Source: Rhizobacter sp. SG703 (lineage in GTDB: Bacteria > Pseudomonadota > Gammaproteobacteria > Burkholderiales > Burkholderiaceae_C). Taken from it: DNA of 64,000 bases. The stretch spans positions 1 to 64,000 of the forward strand of contig NZ_JAAZQK010000008.1 of assembly GCF_012275445.1 (NCBI RefSeq), read 5' to 3'. The number at the start of each line of letters is the position of its first letter. Position 1 is the stretch's first letter. The position numbers were made by a program, and so were the translations under genes. The notes beneath the pieces are model-generated. The model ran no database searches, was not told the origin of the DNA, and saw nothing but the letters and a program-made list of their open reading frames with translations. Below are positions 43,308-56,725 of the stretch, piece after piece.

Positions 43308-44285
43308 ATGTCGCTGCCGGTACTGTTCAAGCTCCTCGTCATCTTCGTCGTCGTCGCCCTCGGCTACCTCGCCGGCCGCCTGCGCTGGCTGGGCGAGAAC
43401 GACCCCGCGCGCGTGCTGGGCAACGCGGCGTTCTACCTGTTCGTGCCGGCGCTGCTGTTCCGCACCACGTCGCGGCTCGACCTCGCCAGCATGCCGTGGG
43501 GCACGCTGCTCGCGTTCTTCGTGCCGGTGCTGGTGCTGCTGCTCGGCGTCTACGCCTGGCAGCGCCCGCGCGTGCGCGCCGGCCGCCTCGCGACCGCCGC
43601 GCCCGGCGTGCGGGCGATCTCGGCCAGCTTCGGCAACACGGTGCAGGTCGGGATCCCGCTGGTCACCGCCGTGTTCGGCGAGGCGGGGCTCGAGATCCAC
43701 GTCGCGATCGTCAGCCTGCATGCGCTGACGCTGCTGACGGTGCTGACCGCGCTGGTCGAACTCGACCTGGCGCACGAACGCGTCAGGCAGGGGCATTCGA
43801 GCGCGCACCTGGGGCGCACGCTGGCGCGCACCGCCCGCAACACCATCGTCCACCCGGTGACGCTGCCGGTGCTGGCCGGGCTGGCCTGGAACCTGTCGGG
43901 CCTTGCGATGCCGGCGGTGCTCGACGAGGTGCTGGTCCAGCTCGGCCTGCCGGTCGTGCCGCTGTGCCTGGTGCTGATTGGCATGTCCCTTGCGTACTAC
44001 GGCGTCCAGGGCGCCGTGCGCGGTGCCGTGGTGATCTCGGTGCTGAAGCTGCTGGTGCTGCCGGCCCTGGTGCTGGTCGTCGGCCACTGGGGCTTCGGGC
44101 TCGCGGGGCTGCCGCTGGCGGTGGTGGTGATGGCGGCGTCATTGCCGATCGGCAGCAATGCGCTGATCTTCGCGCAGCGCTATGCGGCACTCGAAGCCGA
44201 GGCCACCGCGGCGATCGTGCTGTCGACCTGCGGCTACATGCTGACCGCACCGCTGTGGCTGTGGTTGCCGAGTCGATTGGGCTAG
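43308..44285 (+). CDS. AEC-family (auxin efflux carrier) permease
   Basis: A 325-residue membrane protein with about ten helices in two inverted halves, as in the AEC family. FYLFVPALLFRTTSR and SFGNTVQVGIPLVTAVFGEAG are typical segments of the first half; LSTCGYMLTAPLWLWL closes the second. Bacterial members export or take up small organic acids such as malate or malonate; the substrate is not evident. A TTG further upstream is possible but sits only one base from the GGAGGG site, so the ATG at 43308 is preferred. Confidence 0.88.
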   Translation: MSLPVLFKLLVIFVVVALGYLAGRLRWLGENDPARVLGNAAFYLFVPALLFRTTSRLDLASMPWGTLLAFFVPVLVLLLGVYAWQRPRVRAGRLATAAPGVRAISASFGNTVQVGIPLVTAVFGEAGLEIHVAIVSLHALTLLTVLTALVELDLAHERVRQGHSSAHLGRTLARTARNTIVHPVTLPVLAGLAWNLSGLAMPAVLDEVLVQLGLPVVPLCLVLIGMSLAYYGVQGAVRGAVVISVLKLLVLPALVLVVGHWGFGLAGLPLAVVVMAASLPIGSNALIFAQRYAALEAEATAAIVLSTCGYMLTAPLWLWLPSRLG

Positions 44286-44303
44286 ACCACCTTGCGCCGC
44301 CGA

Positions 44304-44334
44304 TTGCCGTGCACGTCAATCGGGGCGCTATCAT
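44304..44334 (+). promoter_or_regulatory. promoter candidate for the dpp operon
   Basis: TTGCCG (44304-44309) and TATCAT (44329-44334) with a 19-bp spacer, 70 bp upstream of dppA. Spacing is a little long and the call is tentative. Confidence 0.35.
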
Positions 44335-44403
44335 CCGGCGCGCTGCCCACAAGGCGGCGCTTTTCCTTCAGACGTTGGACAACCCTTCTCAGGACCCACC
44401 CCC

Positions 44404-46011
44404 ATGAAACTTCGCGGCTTCCCCTTGAAGGCCCTTGCGGCCACCTGCCTGCTGGCCTGCGCGGGCGCATCGTTCGCGGCCAAGACGCTGGTCTACTGCT
44501 CCGAGGGCAGCCCGGAAGGCTTCAATCCGCAGTACTACACCACCGGCACCACGTTCGACGCGGTGTCCGTGCCGATGTTCAACCGGCTGGTCGAGTTCGA
44601 CACCGGCACCACCAACATCATCCCGGCGCTGGCCGAGAGCTGGACCGCCGCCGCCGACGGCCTGAGCTACACCTTCAAGCTGCGCAAGGGCGTCAAGTTC
44701 CACAGCACCTCGAAGTTCACGCCGACGCGCGACTTCAACGCCGACGACGTGCTGTTCTCGTACAACCGCATGGCCGACCCGAACCACCCGCTGGCCAAGA
44801 CCCAGCCGGGCGCGACCTACGCGTACTTCGAGGACATGGGCATGAAGGACATCGTCGACCACGTCGAGAAGGTCGACGCGCTGACGGTCAAGTTCGTGCT
44901 GAAGAAACCCGAGGCGCCGTTCATGGCCAACATGGCGATGGACTTCGCGTCGATCCTGTCGGCCGAGTACGGCGAGAAGATGAAGGCCGCCGGCACGCCG
45001 GAGGCGCTCGACCGCGAGCCGGTGGGCACCGGCCCGTTCCAGTTCGTCTCGTACCAGAAGGATGCGGTGATCCGCTACAAGGCCTTCGACGCCTACTGGG
45101 GCGGCCGCCCGAAGATCGACAACCTGGTGTTCGCGATCACCACCGACGCCTCGGTGCGCTATGCCAAGCTGAAGACCGGCGAATGCCATGTGATGGCCTT
45201 CCCGAAGCCGGCCGACGTCGCGCTGATGAAGACCGACCCGAACATCAACCTGGTGCAGCAGAACGGCCTGAACGTCGGCTACATCGCGTTCAACGTCGAG
45301 AAGAAGCCGTTCGACAACAAGCAGGTGCGCCAGGCGCTGAGCATGGCCGTCAACAAGAAGGCGATCCTCGACTCGGTGTTCCAGGGCGCCGGCCAGCAGG
45401 CGAAGAACCCGATCCCGCCGACGCTCTGGTCGTACAACGACAAGGTCACCGACTACGCCTATGATCCGGCGAAGGCGAAGGACCTGCTGGCCAAGGCCGG
45501 CTTCCCGAATGGCACCGAGGTCGAGCTGTGGTACCTGCCGGTGACCCGCCCGTACAACCCGGACGGCAAGCGCATGGCCGAGCTGATCCAGGCCGACTGG
45601 GAGAAGATCGGCGTGAAGACCAAGCTGATCACCTTCGAATGGGGCGAGTACCGCAAGCGCAGCAAGACCGGCGAGCAGCACGCGATGATGTTCGGCTGGT
45701 CCGGCGACAACGGCGACCCCGACAACTTCTTCGTGCCGCTGCTGGGTTGCTCGGCGGTGAAGGGCGGCGGCAACGTCGCGCGCTGGTGCGACAAGGGCTT
45801 CGAGGAGCTGGTGCAGAAGGCCAAGGCGGTGACGAAGCAGTCCGACCGCGCCGCGCTGTACTCGAAGGCTCAGGACATCGTGCACGAAGAAGCGCCGTGG
45901 ATCCCGATCGCCCATTCGGTGCGCTTCGATCCGGTGCGCAAGGAAGTGATCGGCTACAAGATGGATGCGACCGCGCACCATTACTTCACCAAGGTCGACT
46001 TGGCGAAATGA
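44404..46011 (+). CDS. dppA: dipeptide-type ABC transporter substrate-binding protein DppA
   Basis: A 535-residue periplasmic peptide receptor. The signal peptide is MKLRGFPLKALAATCLLACA, ending near SFAA. Early mature residues TLVYCSEGSPEGFNPQ and FNRLVEFDTGTTNIIPALAE are characteristic of DppA; LRKGVKFHSTSKFTPTRDFN and EPVGTGPFQFVSYQ follow, and the Cys pair of DppA-type proteins (GECHVM; GCSAVK...RWCDKG) is present. It binds dipeptides (and in some relatives haem or aminolevulinate) for import by the four genes downstream. A strong hairpin separates it from dppB. Confidence 0.95.
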   Translation: MKLRGFPLKALAATCLLACAGASFAAKTLVYCSEGSPEGFNPQYYTTGTTFDAVSVPMFNRLVEFDTGTTNIIPALAESWTAAADGLSYTFKLRKGVKFHSTSKFTPTRDFNADDVLFSYNRMADPNHPLAKTQPGATYAYFEDMGMKDIVDHVEKVDALTVKFVLKKPEAPFMANMAMDFASILSAEYGEKMKAAGTPEALDREPVGTGPFQFVSYQKDAVIRYKAFDAYWGGRPKIDNLVFAITTDASVRYAKLKTGECHVMAFPKPADVALMKTDPNINLVQQNGLNVGYIAFNVEKKPFDNKQVRQALSMAVNKKAILDSVFQGAGQQAKNPIPPTLWSYNDKVTDYAYDPAKAKDLLAKAGFPNGTEVELWYLPVTRPYNPDGKRMAELIQADWEKIGVKTKLITFEWGEYRKRSKTGEQHAMMFGWSGDNGDPDNFFVPLLGCSAVKGGGNVARWCDKGFEELVQKAKAVTKQSDRAALYSKAQDIVHEEAPWIPIAHSVRFDPVRKEVIGYKMDATAHHYFTKVDLAK

Positions 46012-46018
46012 CGACCCC

Positions 46019-46042
46019 TCGGCCGGCGGGTACGCCGGCCGA
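46019..46042 (+). promoter_or_regulatory. strong hairpin between dppA and dppB
   Basis: TCGGCCGGCG and CGCCGGCCGA pair perfectly over 10 bp around GGTA. An alternative pairing of CCCCTCGG (46015-46022) with CCGAGGGG (46047-46054) competes with it. There is no T-run. It probably protects the dppA message or attenuates read-through, so that the binding protein outnumbers the permease. Confidence 0.55.
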
Positions 46043-46114
46043 TCCCCCGAGGGGATGCGGGCCGGCTTGGGGCCGCCCGGCGCTCGGCCCGCTTTCTCTC
46101 CGGCCACCATTCAA

Positions 46115-47122
46115 ATGATTTCCTTCATCGCCAAGCGCCTGTCATTGGTGCTGCCGACCTTCCTCGGCATCACGCTGCTGGTGTTCTCCCTGATCCGCCT
46201 GCTGCCGGGCGACCCTGTCGAAGCCATGTCCGGCGAGCGCGGCATGACGCCCGAGCGCTACACGCGCCTGGTGCACGAGTTCGGCCTCGACCGCCCGCTG
46301 TGGCAGCAGTACCTCGACTACGTCTGGCGCGCGCTGCACGGCGACCTGGGGCTGTCGACCATCACGCACGAGCCGGTGTTCCGCGAGTTCCTGACGCTGT
46401 TCCCGGCCACCATCGAGCTGTCGATGGTCGCGCTGTTCCTCGCGCTCGCGATCGGCCTGCCGGCCGGCATCCTGGCCGCGATGAAGCGCAACACCGTCTA
46501 CGACTACACCGTGATGGGCGCGTCGCTGACCGGCTACTCGATGCCGATCTTCTGGTGGGGCCTGCTGCTGATCCTGTTCTTCTCGGTCACGCTCGGCTGG
46601 ACGCCGGTGTCGGGGCGCATCGCGATCCAGTTCGACATCCCGGCGGTCACCGGCTTCATGCTGATCGATTCGCTGCTGTCGGACGACGCCGGCGCGTTCC
46701 GCAGCGCGGTCTCGCACCTGATCCTGCCGGCGGTCGCGCTCGGCACCATCCCGCTGGCGGTGATCGCGCGCATGACGCGCTCGTCGATGCTCGAGGTGCT
46801 GCGCGAAGACTACGTGCGCACCGCGCGCGCGAAGGGCGCGTCGACCTGGCGCGTGGTCGGCATCCATGCGCTGCGCAATGCGCTGATCCCGGTCGTCACG
46901 ACGGTCGGGCTGCAGGTCGGCACGATGCTGGCCGGCGCGATCCTCACCGAAACCATCTTCTCGTGGCCGGGCATCGGCAAGTGGCTGGTCGAGGCCATCC
47001 ACCGCCGCGACTACCCGGCGGTGCAGGGAGGCATCCTGATGTCGGCCACGGTGATCATCGCGGTCAACCTGGTGGTCGACCTGCTGTACGGCGTGATCAA
47101 CCCGCGCATCCGGCACCACTGA
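46115..47122 (+). CDS. dppB: dipeptide ABC transporter permease DppB
   Basis: A 335-residue inner-membrane permease with six helices. Family features are the N-terminal RLSLVLPTFLGITLLVFSLI helix, LLPGDPVEAM, the coupling loop EDYVRTARAKGASTWRVVGIHALRNALIP and the final ETIFSWPGIGKWLVEAI. It pairs with DppC to form the channel. The ATG shown lacks a strong ribosome binding site; the sequence start MISFIAKRL matches the family. DppC follows after 10 bp. Confidence 0.95.
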   Translation: MISFIAKRLSLVLPTFLGITLLVFSLIRLLPGDPVEAMSGERGMTPERYTRLVHEFGLDRPLWQQYLDYVWRALHGDLGLSTITHEPVFREFLTLFPATIELSMVALFLALAIGLPAGILAAMKRNTVYDYTVMGASLTGYSMPIFWWGLLLILFFSVTLGWTPVSGRIAIQFDIPAVTGFMLIDSLLSDDAGAFRSAVSHLILPAVALGTIPLAVIARMTRSSMLEVLREDYVRTARAKGASTWRVVGIHALRNALIPVVTTVGLQVGTMLAGAILTETIFSWPGIGKWLVEAIHRRDYPAVQGGILMSATVIIAVNLVVDLLYGVINPRIRHH

Positions 47123-47132
47123 GGGCGGCACC

Positions 47133-48050
47133 ATGAACCAAGCAAGCACTCCGCCAGCCGCCATCGCCGCCCCGCCCGACACCGGCGCGCCGCCGACGCA
47201 ACTCGCCGAGCTGTGGCGCGACTTCCGCCGCAACCGCGGCGCGATCATCGGCCTCGTCATCGTCGTCGCGCTGCTGCTGTGCGCGCTGCTGGCCGACGTG
47301 ATCGCGCCGTATGCGCCGTCGGAGCAGTACCGCGACGCGACGCTGCATGCGCCGTCGTGGGAGCCGGTCAACGGCCACCGCTTCCTGCTCGGCACCGACC
47401 CGGTCGGGCGCGACGTGCTGTCGCGGCTGATCCACGGCACGCGGCTGTCGCTGCTGATCGGCCTGGTGTCGGTCGGGCTGTCGCTGAGCATCGGCGTGGT
47501 GCTGGGCCTGCTGGCCGGCTTCTTCCGCGGCGCCACCGAGTTCACCATCATGCGGCTGATGGACATCATGCTGGCGCTGCCCAGCCTGCTGCTGGCGGTC
47601 TCGGTGGTCGCGATCCTCGGCCCCGGGCTGATGAACGCGATGTACGCGATCGCGATCGTGATGCTGCCGCACTTCGTGCGCCTGACGCGCGCCGCGGTGA
47701 TCGGCGAGCTGGGCAAGGACTACGTCGCCGCGTCGCGGCTGGCCGGCGCCGGCACGTTCCGGCTGATGTTCGACACCGTGCTGCCGAACTGCGCCGCGCC
47801 GCTGATCGTGCAGGCCACGCTCGGCTTCTCGACCGCGATCCTCGATGCGGCCGCGCTGGGCTTCCTCGGCCTCGGCGCGCAGCCGCCGACGCCCGAATGG
47901 GGCTCGATGCTGGCCAGCGCGCTGGAGTTCATCCAGAGCGCCTGGTGGGTCGTCACGCTGCCGGGTCTCGCGATCCTGGTGTCGGTGCTGGCCTTCAACC
48001 TGATGGGCGACGGGCTGCGCGATGCGCTGGACCCGAAGCTGAAGAGATAA
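47133..48050 (+). CDS. dppC: dipeptide ABC transporter permease DppC
   Basis: A 305-residue partner permease. A polar, proline-rich N-terminus (1-25) precedes the OppC-type N-terminal domain ([17 protein letters not shown]), [21 protein letters not shown] and the coupling loop [20 protein letters not shown]...PNCAAPLIV. Ends with the expected [15 protein letters not shown]. It is ten bases after dppB and five before dppD. Confidence 0.95.
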   Translation: MNQASTPPAAIAAPPDTGAPPTQLAELWRDFRRNRGAIIGLVIVVALLLCALLADVIAPYAPSEQYRDATLHAPSWEPVNGHRFLLGTDPVGRDVLSRLIHGTRLSLLIGLVSVGLSLSIGVVLGLLAGFFRGATEFTIMRLMDIMLALPSLLLAVSVVAILGPGLMNAMYAIAIVMLPHFVRLTRAAVIGELGKDYVAASRLAGAGTFRLMFDTVLPNCAAPLIVQATLGFSTAILDAAALGFLGLGAQPPTPEWGSMLASALEFIQSAWWVVTLPGLAILVSVLAFNLMGDGLRDALDPKLKR

Positions 48051-48055
48051 GACCG

Positions 48056-49020
48056 ATGCCTTTGCTGGAAGTGGATCAACTGCGGGTCGAGTTCGGCTCG
48101 ACCGTGTCGCCGTTCAAGGCGGTCGACGGCGTGAGCCTGCGCATCGACGCCGGCGAGGTGGTGGGCATCGTCGGCGAATCGGGCTCGGGCAAGAGCGTGA
48201 CCGCGCTCGCGCTGATGGGGCTGATCGACGAGCCCGGCCGGGTCTCGGCGCAGGCGCTGCGCTTCGACGGCCACGACCTGCTGGCGATGCCGCTGAAGCA
48301 GCGCCGGCAGATGCTGGGCCGCGACATCGCGATGATCTTCCAGGATCCGATGAGCAGCCTGAACCCCTGCTTCACGGTGGCGTACCAGCTGATGGAGACG
48401 CTGCGCATCCACGAAGGCGGCTCGAAGAAGGCGCTGCGCGCCCGTGCGCTGCAGCTGCTGCGCGACGTCGAGATCCCCGACGCCGAGCGCCGGCTCGATG
48501 CCTACCCGCACCAGCTGTCGGGCGGCATGAGCCAGCGCGTGATGGTCGCGATGGCGATCGCCTGCAACCCGCGGCTGCTGATCGCCGACGAGCCGACCAC
48601 CGCGCTCGACGTGACGATCCAGGCGCAGATGCTCGCGCTGCTGCTGCGGCTGCAGCGCGAGCGCGGCATGGCGCTGATGCTCATCACGCACGACCTGGGC
48701 GTGGTCGCCGAGGTCGCGCAGCGGGTGCAGGTGATGTACGCCGGCGAGGTGGTCGAGACCGCCGCGGTGCCGCGCATCTTCGAGGCGCCGCGCCATCCGT
48801 ACACCGAGGCGCTACTGTCGGCGCTGCCGGAGCACAACATCGGCCAGCGCCGGTTGAACTCGATGCCCGGCGTGGTGCCGGGGGCCTGGGACCGGCCAGG
48901 CGGCTGCCTGCTGTCGCCGCGCTGCCCACGCGTGCAGGACCGCTGCCGCGCCGAGCGGCCGGCGCTGTACGGGCCCGACGGCGCGCAGGCGCGCTGCTTC
49001 TTTCCGTTGACGGAGGTGGC

Positions 49021-49024
<4 letters not shown>
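48056..49024 (+). CDS. dppD: dipeptide ABC transporter ATPase DppD
   Basis: A 322-residue ATP-binding subunit. Walker [11 protein letters not shown]-loop [13 protein letters not shown], signature [14 protein letters not shown], Walker [13 protein letters not shown], switch [11 protein letters not shown]. The C-terminal oligopeptide-ABC extension with its cysteines ([16 protein letters not shown]...RC) may hold an iron-sulfur site as in related transporters. Its stop overlaps the dppF start (ATGA). Confidence 0.95.
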
Positions 49025-50091
<1,067 letters not shown>

Positions 50092-50146
50092 CGAGGCGAT
50101 TCCCGCAACGACCCTGGCGGGCACGGGGTTTGCGACAATCGCCCGC

Positions 50147-51427
50147 ATGACCTCGAACGACCTCCAGGCCGTGATCGCCCACATGGGCGCCGCGGCACGT
50201 GCGGCCAGCAGCCGGATGGCTGCGGCCTCCACCGCCGCAAAGAACACCGCCCTGTTGGCCCTGGCCCGGCGGCTGCGTGAAGACGGCGGTGCGCTGGCCC
50301 AAGCCAACCAGCAGGACATTGATGCCGCCATCGCCGCCGGCCTGGCCGCACCGATGGTCGACCGGCTCAGGCTGACGCCCAAGGTGCTCGCCACCGTCGC
50401 CGAAGGCTGCGAGCAGATCGCCGCGATGCCCGACCCGATCGGCGAGATCACCGGGCTGCGCCGCCGGCCGAGCGGCATCAGCGTCGGCCAGATGCGCGTG
50501 CCGCTCGGCGTGTTCGGCATGATCTACGAGAGCCGCCCGAACGTGACCATCGAAGCCGCGTCGCTCGCGATCAAGAGCGGCAACGCCTGCATCCTGCGCG
50601 GCGGCTCCGAGGCCATCCACTCGAACCTCGCGCTGTGGAAGCGGGTGCAGGCCGCGCTGGCCGAGGCCGGCCTGCCGCCCGACGCGGTGCAGCTGGTGCA
50701 GACCACCGACCGCGCCGCCGTCGGCCACCTGATCGCATCGCCCGAAGCTGTCGACGTGATCATCCCGCGCGGCGGCAAGGGGTTGATCGAGCGCATCAGC
50801 CGCGAGGCCCGCGTGCCGGTCATCAAGCACCTAGACGGCAACTGCCACGTGTATGTCGATGCGCAGGCCGACCTCGAGCTCGCGCTGCGCGTGACCGACA
50901 ACGCGAAGACCCAGAAGTACAGCCCCTGCAATGCGGCCGAATCGCTGCTGGTGCACCGCGACATCGCCGCCGCCTTCCTGCCGCGCCTGGGCGCGCTGTG
51001 GGCGCCGAAGGGCGTCGAGATGCGCTGCGATGCGGCCGCGCTCGCGCTGCTGCAGCCGGTGGCCGGGCTGGCGCTCGCGGCCGCCAGCGAGCAGGACTGG
51101 AACGAGGAGTACCTCGCGCCGGTCATCAGCGTGAAGCTGGTGGCCGACCTCGACGAGGCCATCGCGCACATCAACCGCCACGGCTCGCACCACACCGATG
51201 CGATCCTCACCGAGCACCACGGCCATGCGATGCGCTTCCTGCGCGAGGTCGATTCGGCCAGCGTGATGGTCAACGCCAGCACGCGCTTCGCCGACGGCTT
51301 CGAGTACGGCCTCGGCGCCGAGATCGGCATCAGCACCGACAAGTTCCACGCGCGCGGGCCGGTCGGCCTGGAAGGGCTCACGTCGATGAAATGGGTCGTG
51401 CTGGGTCAGGGCGAGGTCCGCACATGA
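50147..51427 (+). CDS. proA: gamma-glutamyl phosphate reductase ProA
   Basis: A 426-residue NADPH-dependent enzyme that converts glutamyl 5-phosphate to glutamate semialdehyde in proline synthesis. Key parts: [20 protein letters not shown] (cofactor region), [12 protein letters not shown], catalytic Cys near 261 in [14 protein letters not shown], and the C-terminal [20 protein letters not shown] signature. GCGACAAT just before the start could be a -10 element. The stop overlaps the queC start (ATGA), an unusual coupling because the two pathways are unrelated. Confidence 0.96.
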   Translation: MTSNDLQAVIAHMGAAARAASSRMAAASTAAKNTALLALARRLREDGGALAQANQQDIDAAIAAGLAAPMVDRLRLTPKVLATVAEGCEQIAAMPDPIGEITGLRRRPSGISVGQMRVPLGVFGMIYESRPNVTIEAASLAIKSGNACILRGGSEAIHSNLALWKRVQAALAEAGLPPDAVQLVQTTDRAAVGHLIASPEAVDVIIPRGGKGLIERISREARVPVIKHLDGNCHVYVDAQADLELALRVTDNAKTQKYSPCNAAESLLVHRDIAAAFLPRLGALWAPKGVEMRCDAAALALLQPVAGLALAAASEQDWNEEYLAPVISVKLVADLDEAIAHINRHGSHHTDAILTEHHGHAMRFLREVDSASVMVNASTRFADGFEYGLGAEIGISTDKFHARGPVGLEGLTSMKWVVLGQGEVRT

Positions 51428-52161
51428 GTGATCCACGATCTGCGCTGGTGCTGTTCTCCGGCGGCCAGGATTCCACCGCCTGCCTCGCGTGGGCACTCGA
51501 AAGCTACGCCCATGTCGAGACCATCGGCTTCGACTACGGCCAGCGCCACGTCGTCGAGCTGGAGTGCCGGCTGAATGTGCGCGCGCAACTGCACGCCAAG
51601 TTCCCGCGCTGGGCCGGCAAGCTCGGCGACGACCACCTGCTCGACCTGCAGCTGCTCGGCCAGATCTCCGACACCGCGCTGACCAAGTCGCGCGCGATCG
51701 AGATGAACGCGAGCGGCCTGCCGAACACCTTCGTGCCGGGCCGCAACCTGCTGTTCTTCACGTTCGCCGCGTCGATCGCCTACCGCCGCGGCCTCAGCGT
51801 GCTGGTCGGCGGCATGTGCGAGACCGACTTCTCCGGCTACCCCGATTGCCGCGACAACACGCTGAAGGCGCAGCAGGTCGCGCTGAGCCTGGGCATGGAC
51901 ACGCCGATGACGATCGAGACGCCGCTGATGTGGCTCGACAAGGCGCAGACCTGGGCGCTGACCGCCGAGCTCGGTGGCGAGCCGCTGACCGACATCGTCG
52001 TCGAGCACACCCACACCTGCTACCTCGGCGAGCGCACGCTGCGGCACGAATGGGGCTACGGCTGCGGGCAGTGCCCCGCCTGCGCGCTGCGGGCGCGCGG
52101 CTACGGGGCCTGGCGCCGTCACGGCGCGATGCCGTTCGCCGACACCGAACGCGCCGGCTGA
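51424..52161 (+). CDS. queC: 7-cyano-7-deazaguanine synthase QueC
   Basis: A 245-residue ATP-dependent enzyme that forms preQ0, a precursor of queuosine in tRNA. The PP-loop [14 protein letters not shown] is at residue 10 onward; the zinc site has four Cys (HTCYLGERT...[12 protein letters not shown]). Substrate motifs [15 protein letters not shown] and [11 protein letters not shown] are intact. The ATG overlaps the proA stop. Its last 43 bp overlap the 3' end of the convergent ArsR-type gene. No queDEF genes are nearby. Confidence 0.96.
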   Translation: MSDPRSALVLFSGGQDSTACLAWALESYAHVETIGFDYGQRHVVELECRLNVRAQLHAKFPRWAGKLGDDHLLDLQLLGQISDTALTKSRAIEMNASGLPNTFVPGRNLLFFTFAASIAYRRGLSVLVGGMCETDFSGYPDCRDNTLKAQQVALSLGMDTPMTIETPLMWLDKAQTWALTAELGGEPLTDIVVEHTHTCYLGERTLRHEWGYGCGQCPACALRARGYGAWRRHGAMPFADTERAG

Positions 52162-52835
52162 ACCGCGAGCCACGGCGCGAGCGCGCGCCGGCCGTCCGGC
52201 GTCAGCGTCAGCGCGCGCGAGCCGTCGACGCGGCGCAGCCAGCCGTGCGCGATTGCATGGTCCAGCAGGTTGACGGCCAGCGTGCCGGCGAGGTGGTCGC
52301 GGCGCTCCGACCAGTCCAGACAGGCATAGGCCTGGCGCTTCGAGCCGGCCGCCGGCACGCCGACCCCGAGCGTCTGCAGCTCATGCCGGCCAACGTCGGT
52401 CAGCACGAACTGGCCGTCGCGCGGTGCCAGCGTCCCGCGCGCCAGCAACCCCTCAAACAACGCGACGCCCAGTTCGCCGGCCAGGTGGCTGTAGCAGGTG
52501 CGCGCGGCCTTCAGCGGCTTGTAGGCGCCGTGGTTCCACTTGTCGGCGCTGGCAGCCCGCTCGGCCACCAGCGACAGGGCTTCGAGCGCATGGCCGATGT
52601 CGGCATCGGCAAGCCGGAAATAGCGGTGCCGGCCCTGCGTGCGCACGACGACCAGCTCGTTGTCGACCAGCTGCGCCAGGTGCGTGCTGGCGGTCTGCGC
52701 GGTGACGCCGGCCACCTCGGCCAGCTCGCCGGCCGCGAGGTACTGGCCGCCCATCAGCGCGGCCAGCATGCGGGCGCGGGTCGGATCGCCGATCATCGCG
52801 GCGATGCGGGCGAAGCGGGGTTCCGGGTGGCTCAT
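52119..52835 (-). CDS. ArsR-type winged-helix regulator with C-terminal extension
   Basis: A 238-residue regulator. The N-terminal ArsR-type winged helix (about 8-85) has [40 protein letters not shown] and HRYFRLAD. The remaining 150 residues are not in classical ArsR repressors and contain one ArsR-like recurrence ([18 protein letters not shown]) and a probable second winged region ([11 protein letters not shown]). Cysteines at CYSHLAG and ACLDWSER could sense metal or thiol. It is 22 bp downstream of a TSUP permease gene on the same strand and likely regulates it. Confidence 0.88.
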   Translation of the reverse strand: MSHPEPRFARIAAMIGDPTRARMLAALMGGQYLAAGELAEVAGVTAQTASTHLAQLVDNELVVVRTQGRHRYFRLADADIGHALEALSLVAERAASADKWNHGAYKPLKAARTCYSHLAGELGVALFEGLLARGTLAPRDGQFVLTDVGRHELQTLGVGVPAAGSKRQAYACLDWSERRDHLAGTLAVNLLDHAIAHGWLRRVDGSRALTLTPDGRRALAPWLAVQPARSVSANGIAP

Positions 52836-52857
52836 CGCGCGATCCTCGCATGCCGGG

Positions 52858-53613
52858 TCAGGCCAGCGCCGACCGCAGTGCCAGATACGCGCCCAGCAGC
52901 CACAGCCCGGCGAAGAAGACGCGCTTGAAGGTGTCCGGTTGCACCGCGCGCCGCAGCCGCTGGCCGAGGCCCATGCCGAGCAGCGCCGGCAGCAGCGCGA
53001 GCAGCGAACTGCCGGCGGCCCGTGCATCGAGCGCGCCGCCGTGGCGCAGGCTGACGGCCAGCGCGACCGTCGACACCAGGAACGAGATGCCGAGCGCGCG
53101 CACCAGCTCGTCCTTCGCGAGGCCGAGTGCCTGCAGGTACGGCACGGCCGGGATCACGAACACGCCGGTCGCCGCGGTGACCAGGCCGGTGGCCACGCCG
53201 ATCGGCAGCGCGAGCCACCGCTCCCAGCGCGCCGGCACCTGCAGCCGCACCGACAGCAGGCCGAGGCTCGCGTAGGCCAGCAGCGACAGCCCGAGCGCGA
53301 GGCCGGCCCAGCCCGGCGCATGGCCGACGCCCAGCCAGCCGGCCCCCAGCGCAACGCCGACGCACACGCCCGCCAGCAGCGGTGCCAGCCGGCGCAGCAG
53401 CCTGCCGAAGCCCGGCCCGGCGATCTGCCACAGGTTGGTGACGAACGACGGCACCACCAGCAGCGCGGCGGCCTGCGCCGGCGGCATCACGACGCTCAGC
53501 AGCCCCATCGAGATGGTCGGCAGGCCGAGGCCGATCACGCCCTTGACGAAGCCGGCGAGGGCAAAGACAAAGCCGGCGAAGGCCAGCAGGAACGACAGGT
53601 CGATGGAAGTCAT
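52858..53613 (-). CDS. TSUP-family (TauE/SafE) permease
   Basis: A 251-residue inner-membrane protein with about eight helices. The duplicated TSUP pattern is visible: FALAGFVKGVIGLGLPTISM in the first half and IGVATGLVTAATGVFVIPAVPYL in the second. Family members export sulfite, sulfoacetate or other organosulfur or small anions. The substrate is not evident. It forms a two-gene unit with the ArsR-type regulator downstream. Confidence 0.9.
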   Translation of the reverse strand: MTSIDLSFLLAFAGFVFALAGFVKGVIGLGLPTISMGLLSVVMPPAQAAALLVVPSFVTNLWQIAGPGFGRLLRRLAPLLAGVCVGVALGAGWLGVGHAPGWAGLALGLSLLAYASLGLLSVRLQVPARWERWLALPIGVATGLVTAATGVFVIPAVPYLQALGLAKDELVRALGISFLVSTVALAVSLRHGGALDARAAGSSLLALLPALLGMGLGQRLRRAVQPDTFKRVFFAGLWLLGAYLALRSALA

Positions 53614-53766
53614 GGAAAGTCCCGGAAGCGATGCCGCCATCGTCGCGCCTGCGACCCGCCGGAGGCTTCGGGCTGGATCGAAGCATCGGAATTTCACAGA
53701 CCTGCCACATGTCGTCGCGACACTCCCCGCTTCGCCCACAAGGCGACCACACCACGAGGAGTTCAG

Positions 53767-55811
<2,045 letters not shown>

Positions 55812-55815
<4 letters not shown>

Positions 55816-56612
55816 GTGCCGCCGTGACGACCGCGGCGACCGATGACCTGACGCCGACGGCGCTGCCGGCCGACCGGACCTTCTTCTGGGCGCTGGTCGC
55901 GCTGGCGGCGGCCACCGCGGCGCTGGCAGCGGGCCTGTCGCTGCGCAACGGCTCGTCCGAGCGCGCGGCGCTGGCCGCGGTGTCGACCGAGCAGCTGGCG
56001 GTCCGTGCCGGGGCCGGCCGCGACGCGCAGGCGCTGCAGCAGCTGCGCTACCGCGCGCAAGGCGGCGTGGCGCAGGCGCAGCAGGCGCTCGGCAGCGTGC
56101 TGGCGTCGATCGACGGCGGGGACCGTGCCGAGGCGGTTCACTGGCTGGAGGCGGCGCAGCAGCAAGGCGACGCGCAGGCGTCGTACCTGCTGGGCCGGCT
56201 GCACCTGCAATCGGCCGCGTTGCACGCCGAAGCGTACGCGGCGCGCGATTTCGAACGGGCCGCCGCGGCAGGCCATGCCGGCGCGGCGCTGCAGCGCGGG
56301 CTGATGGCGCGCCGCGCGCAGGATCCGGTCGCCGCGGCGCGCTGGCTCGCGCAGGCCGCGCAGGCGCACGATCCGCAAGCGCTGTTCCTGCTCGCCAATG
56401 CCACGCGCGAAGGCAACGGCGTGCCGCGCGACGAGGCGCGTGCGCTGGCGCTGTACCGCGAGGCTGCCGCGCTGGAATACCCGCCGGCCCACCAGGCGCT
56501 CGCGATGGCCTACGAACGCGGCGAGCTGGGCCTGGCGCGCGACAGCGAACAGGCGCGCGAGGCGCTGGCCGAGGTCGCGCATTCGCTGAAGCACCCGCCC
56601 GTCGAGCGCTGA
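55812..56612 (+). CDS. membrane-anchored Sel1-repeat protein
   Basis: A 266-residue protein with one N-terminal membrane helix (about 23-43; FFWALVALAAATAALAAGLS) and a mainly periplasmic chain of Sel1-like helical repeats, for example AQAQQALGSVLASIDGGDRA, ALFLLANATREGNGVPRDEA and ALALYREAAALEYPPAHQAL. Such repeats bind partner proteins. The start is a GTG overlapping the stop of the nucleotidase gene (a second GTG four codons on is possible), so the two are co-translated. Function unknown. Confidence 0.8.
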
Positions 56613-56725
56613 GCAGGCCGAAGGCCGCGAACGATCAAGCAACGCCCCGGGATCCGGCTTTGCCGGGCCCAGGGGTGGCGCCCCTCGGGGGCAGGAGAGA
56701 AGCGACTGGGGGGCACAATACTTTC

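Noticed and set aside
44389-46110. 573-codon minus-strand frame opposite dppA
   Set aside because: No domain; the plus-strand dppA has signal peptide, family motifs and operon context.
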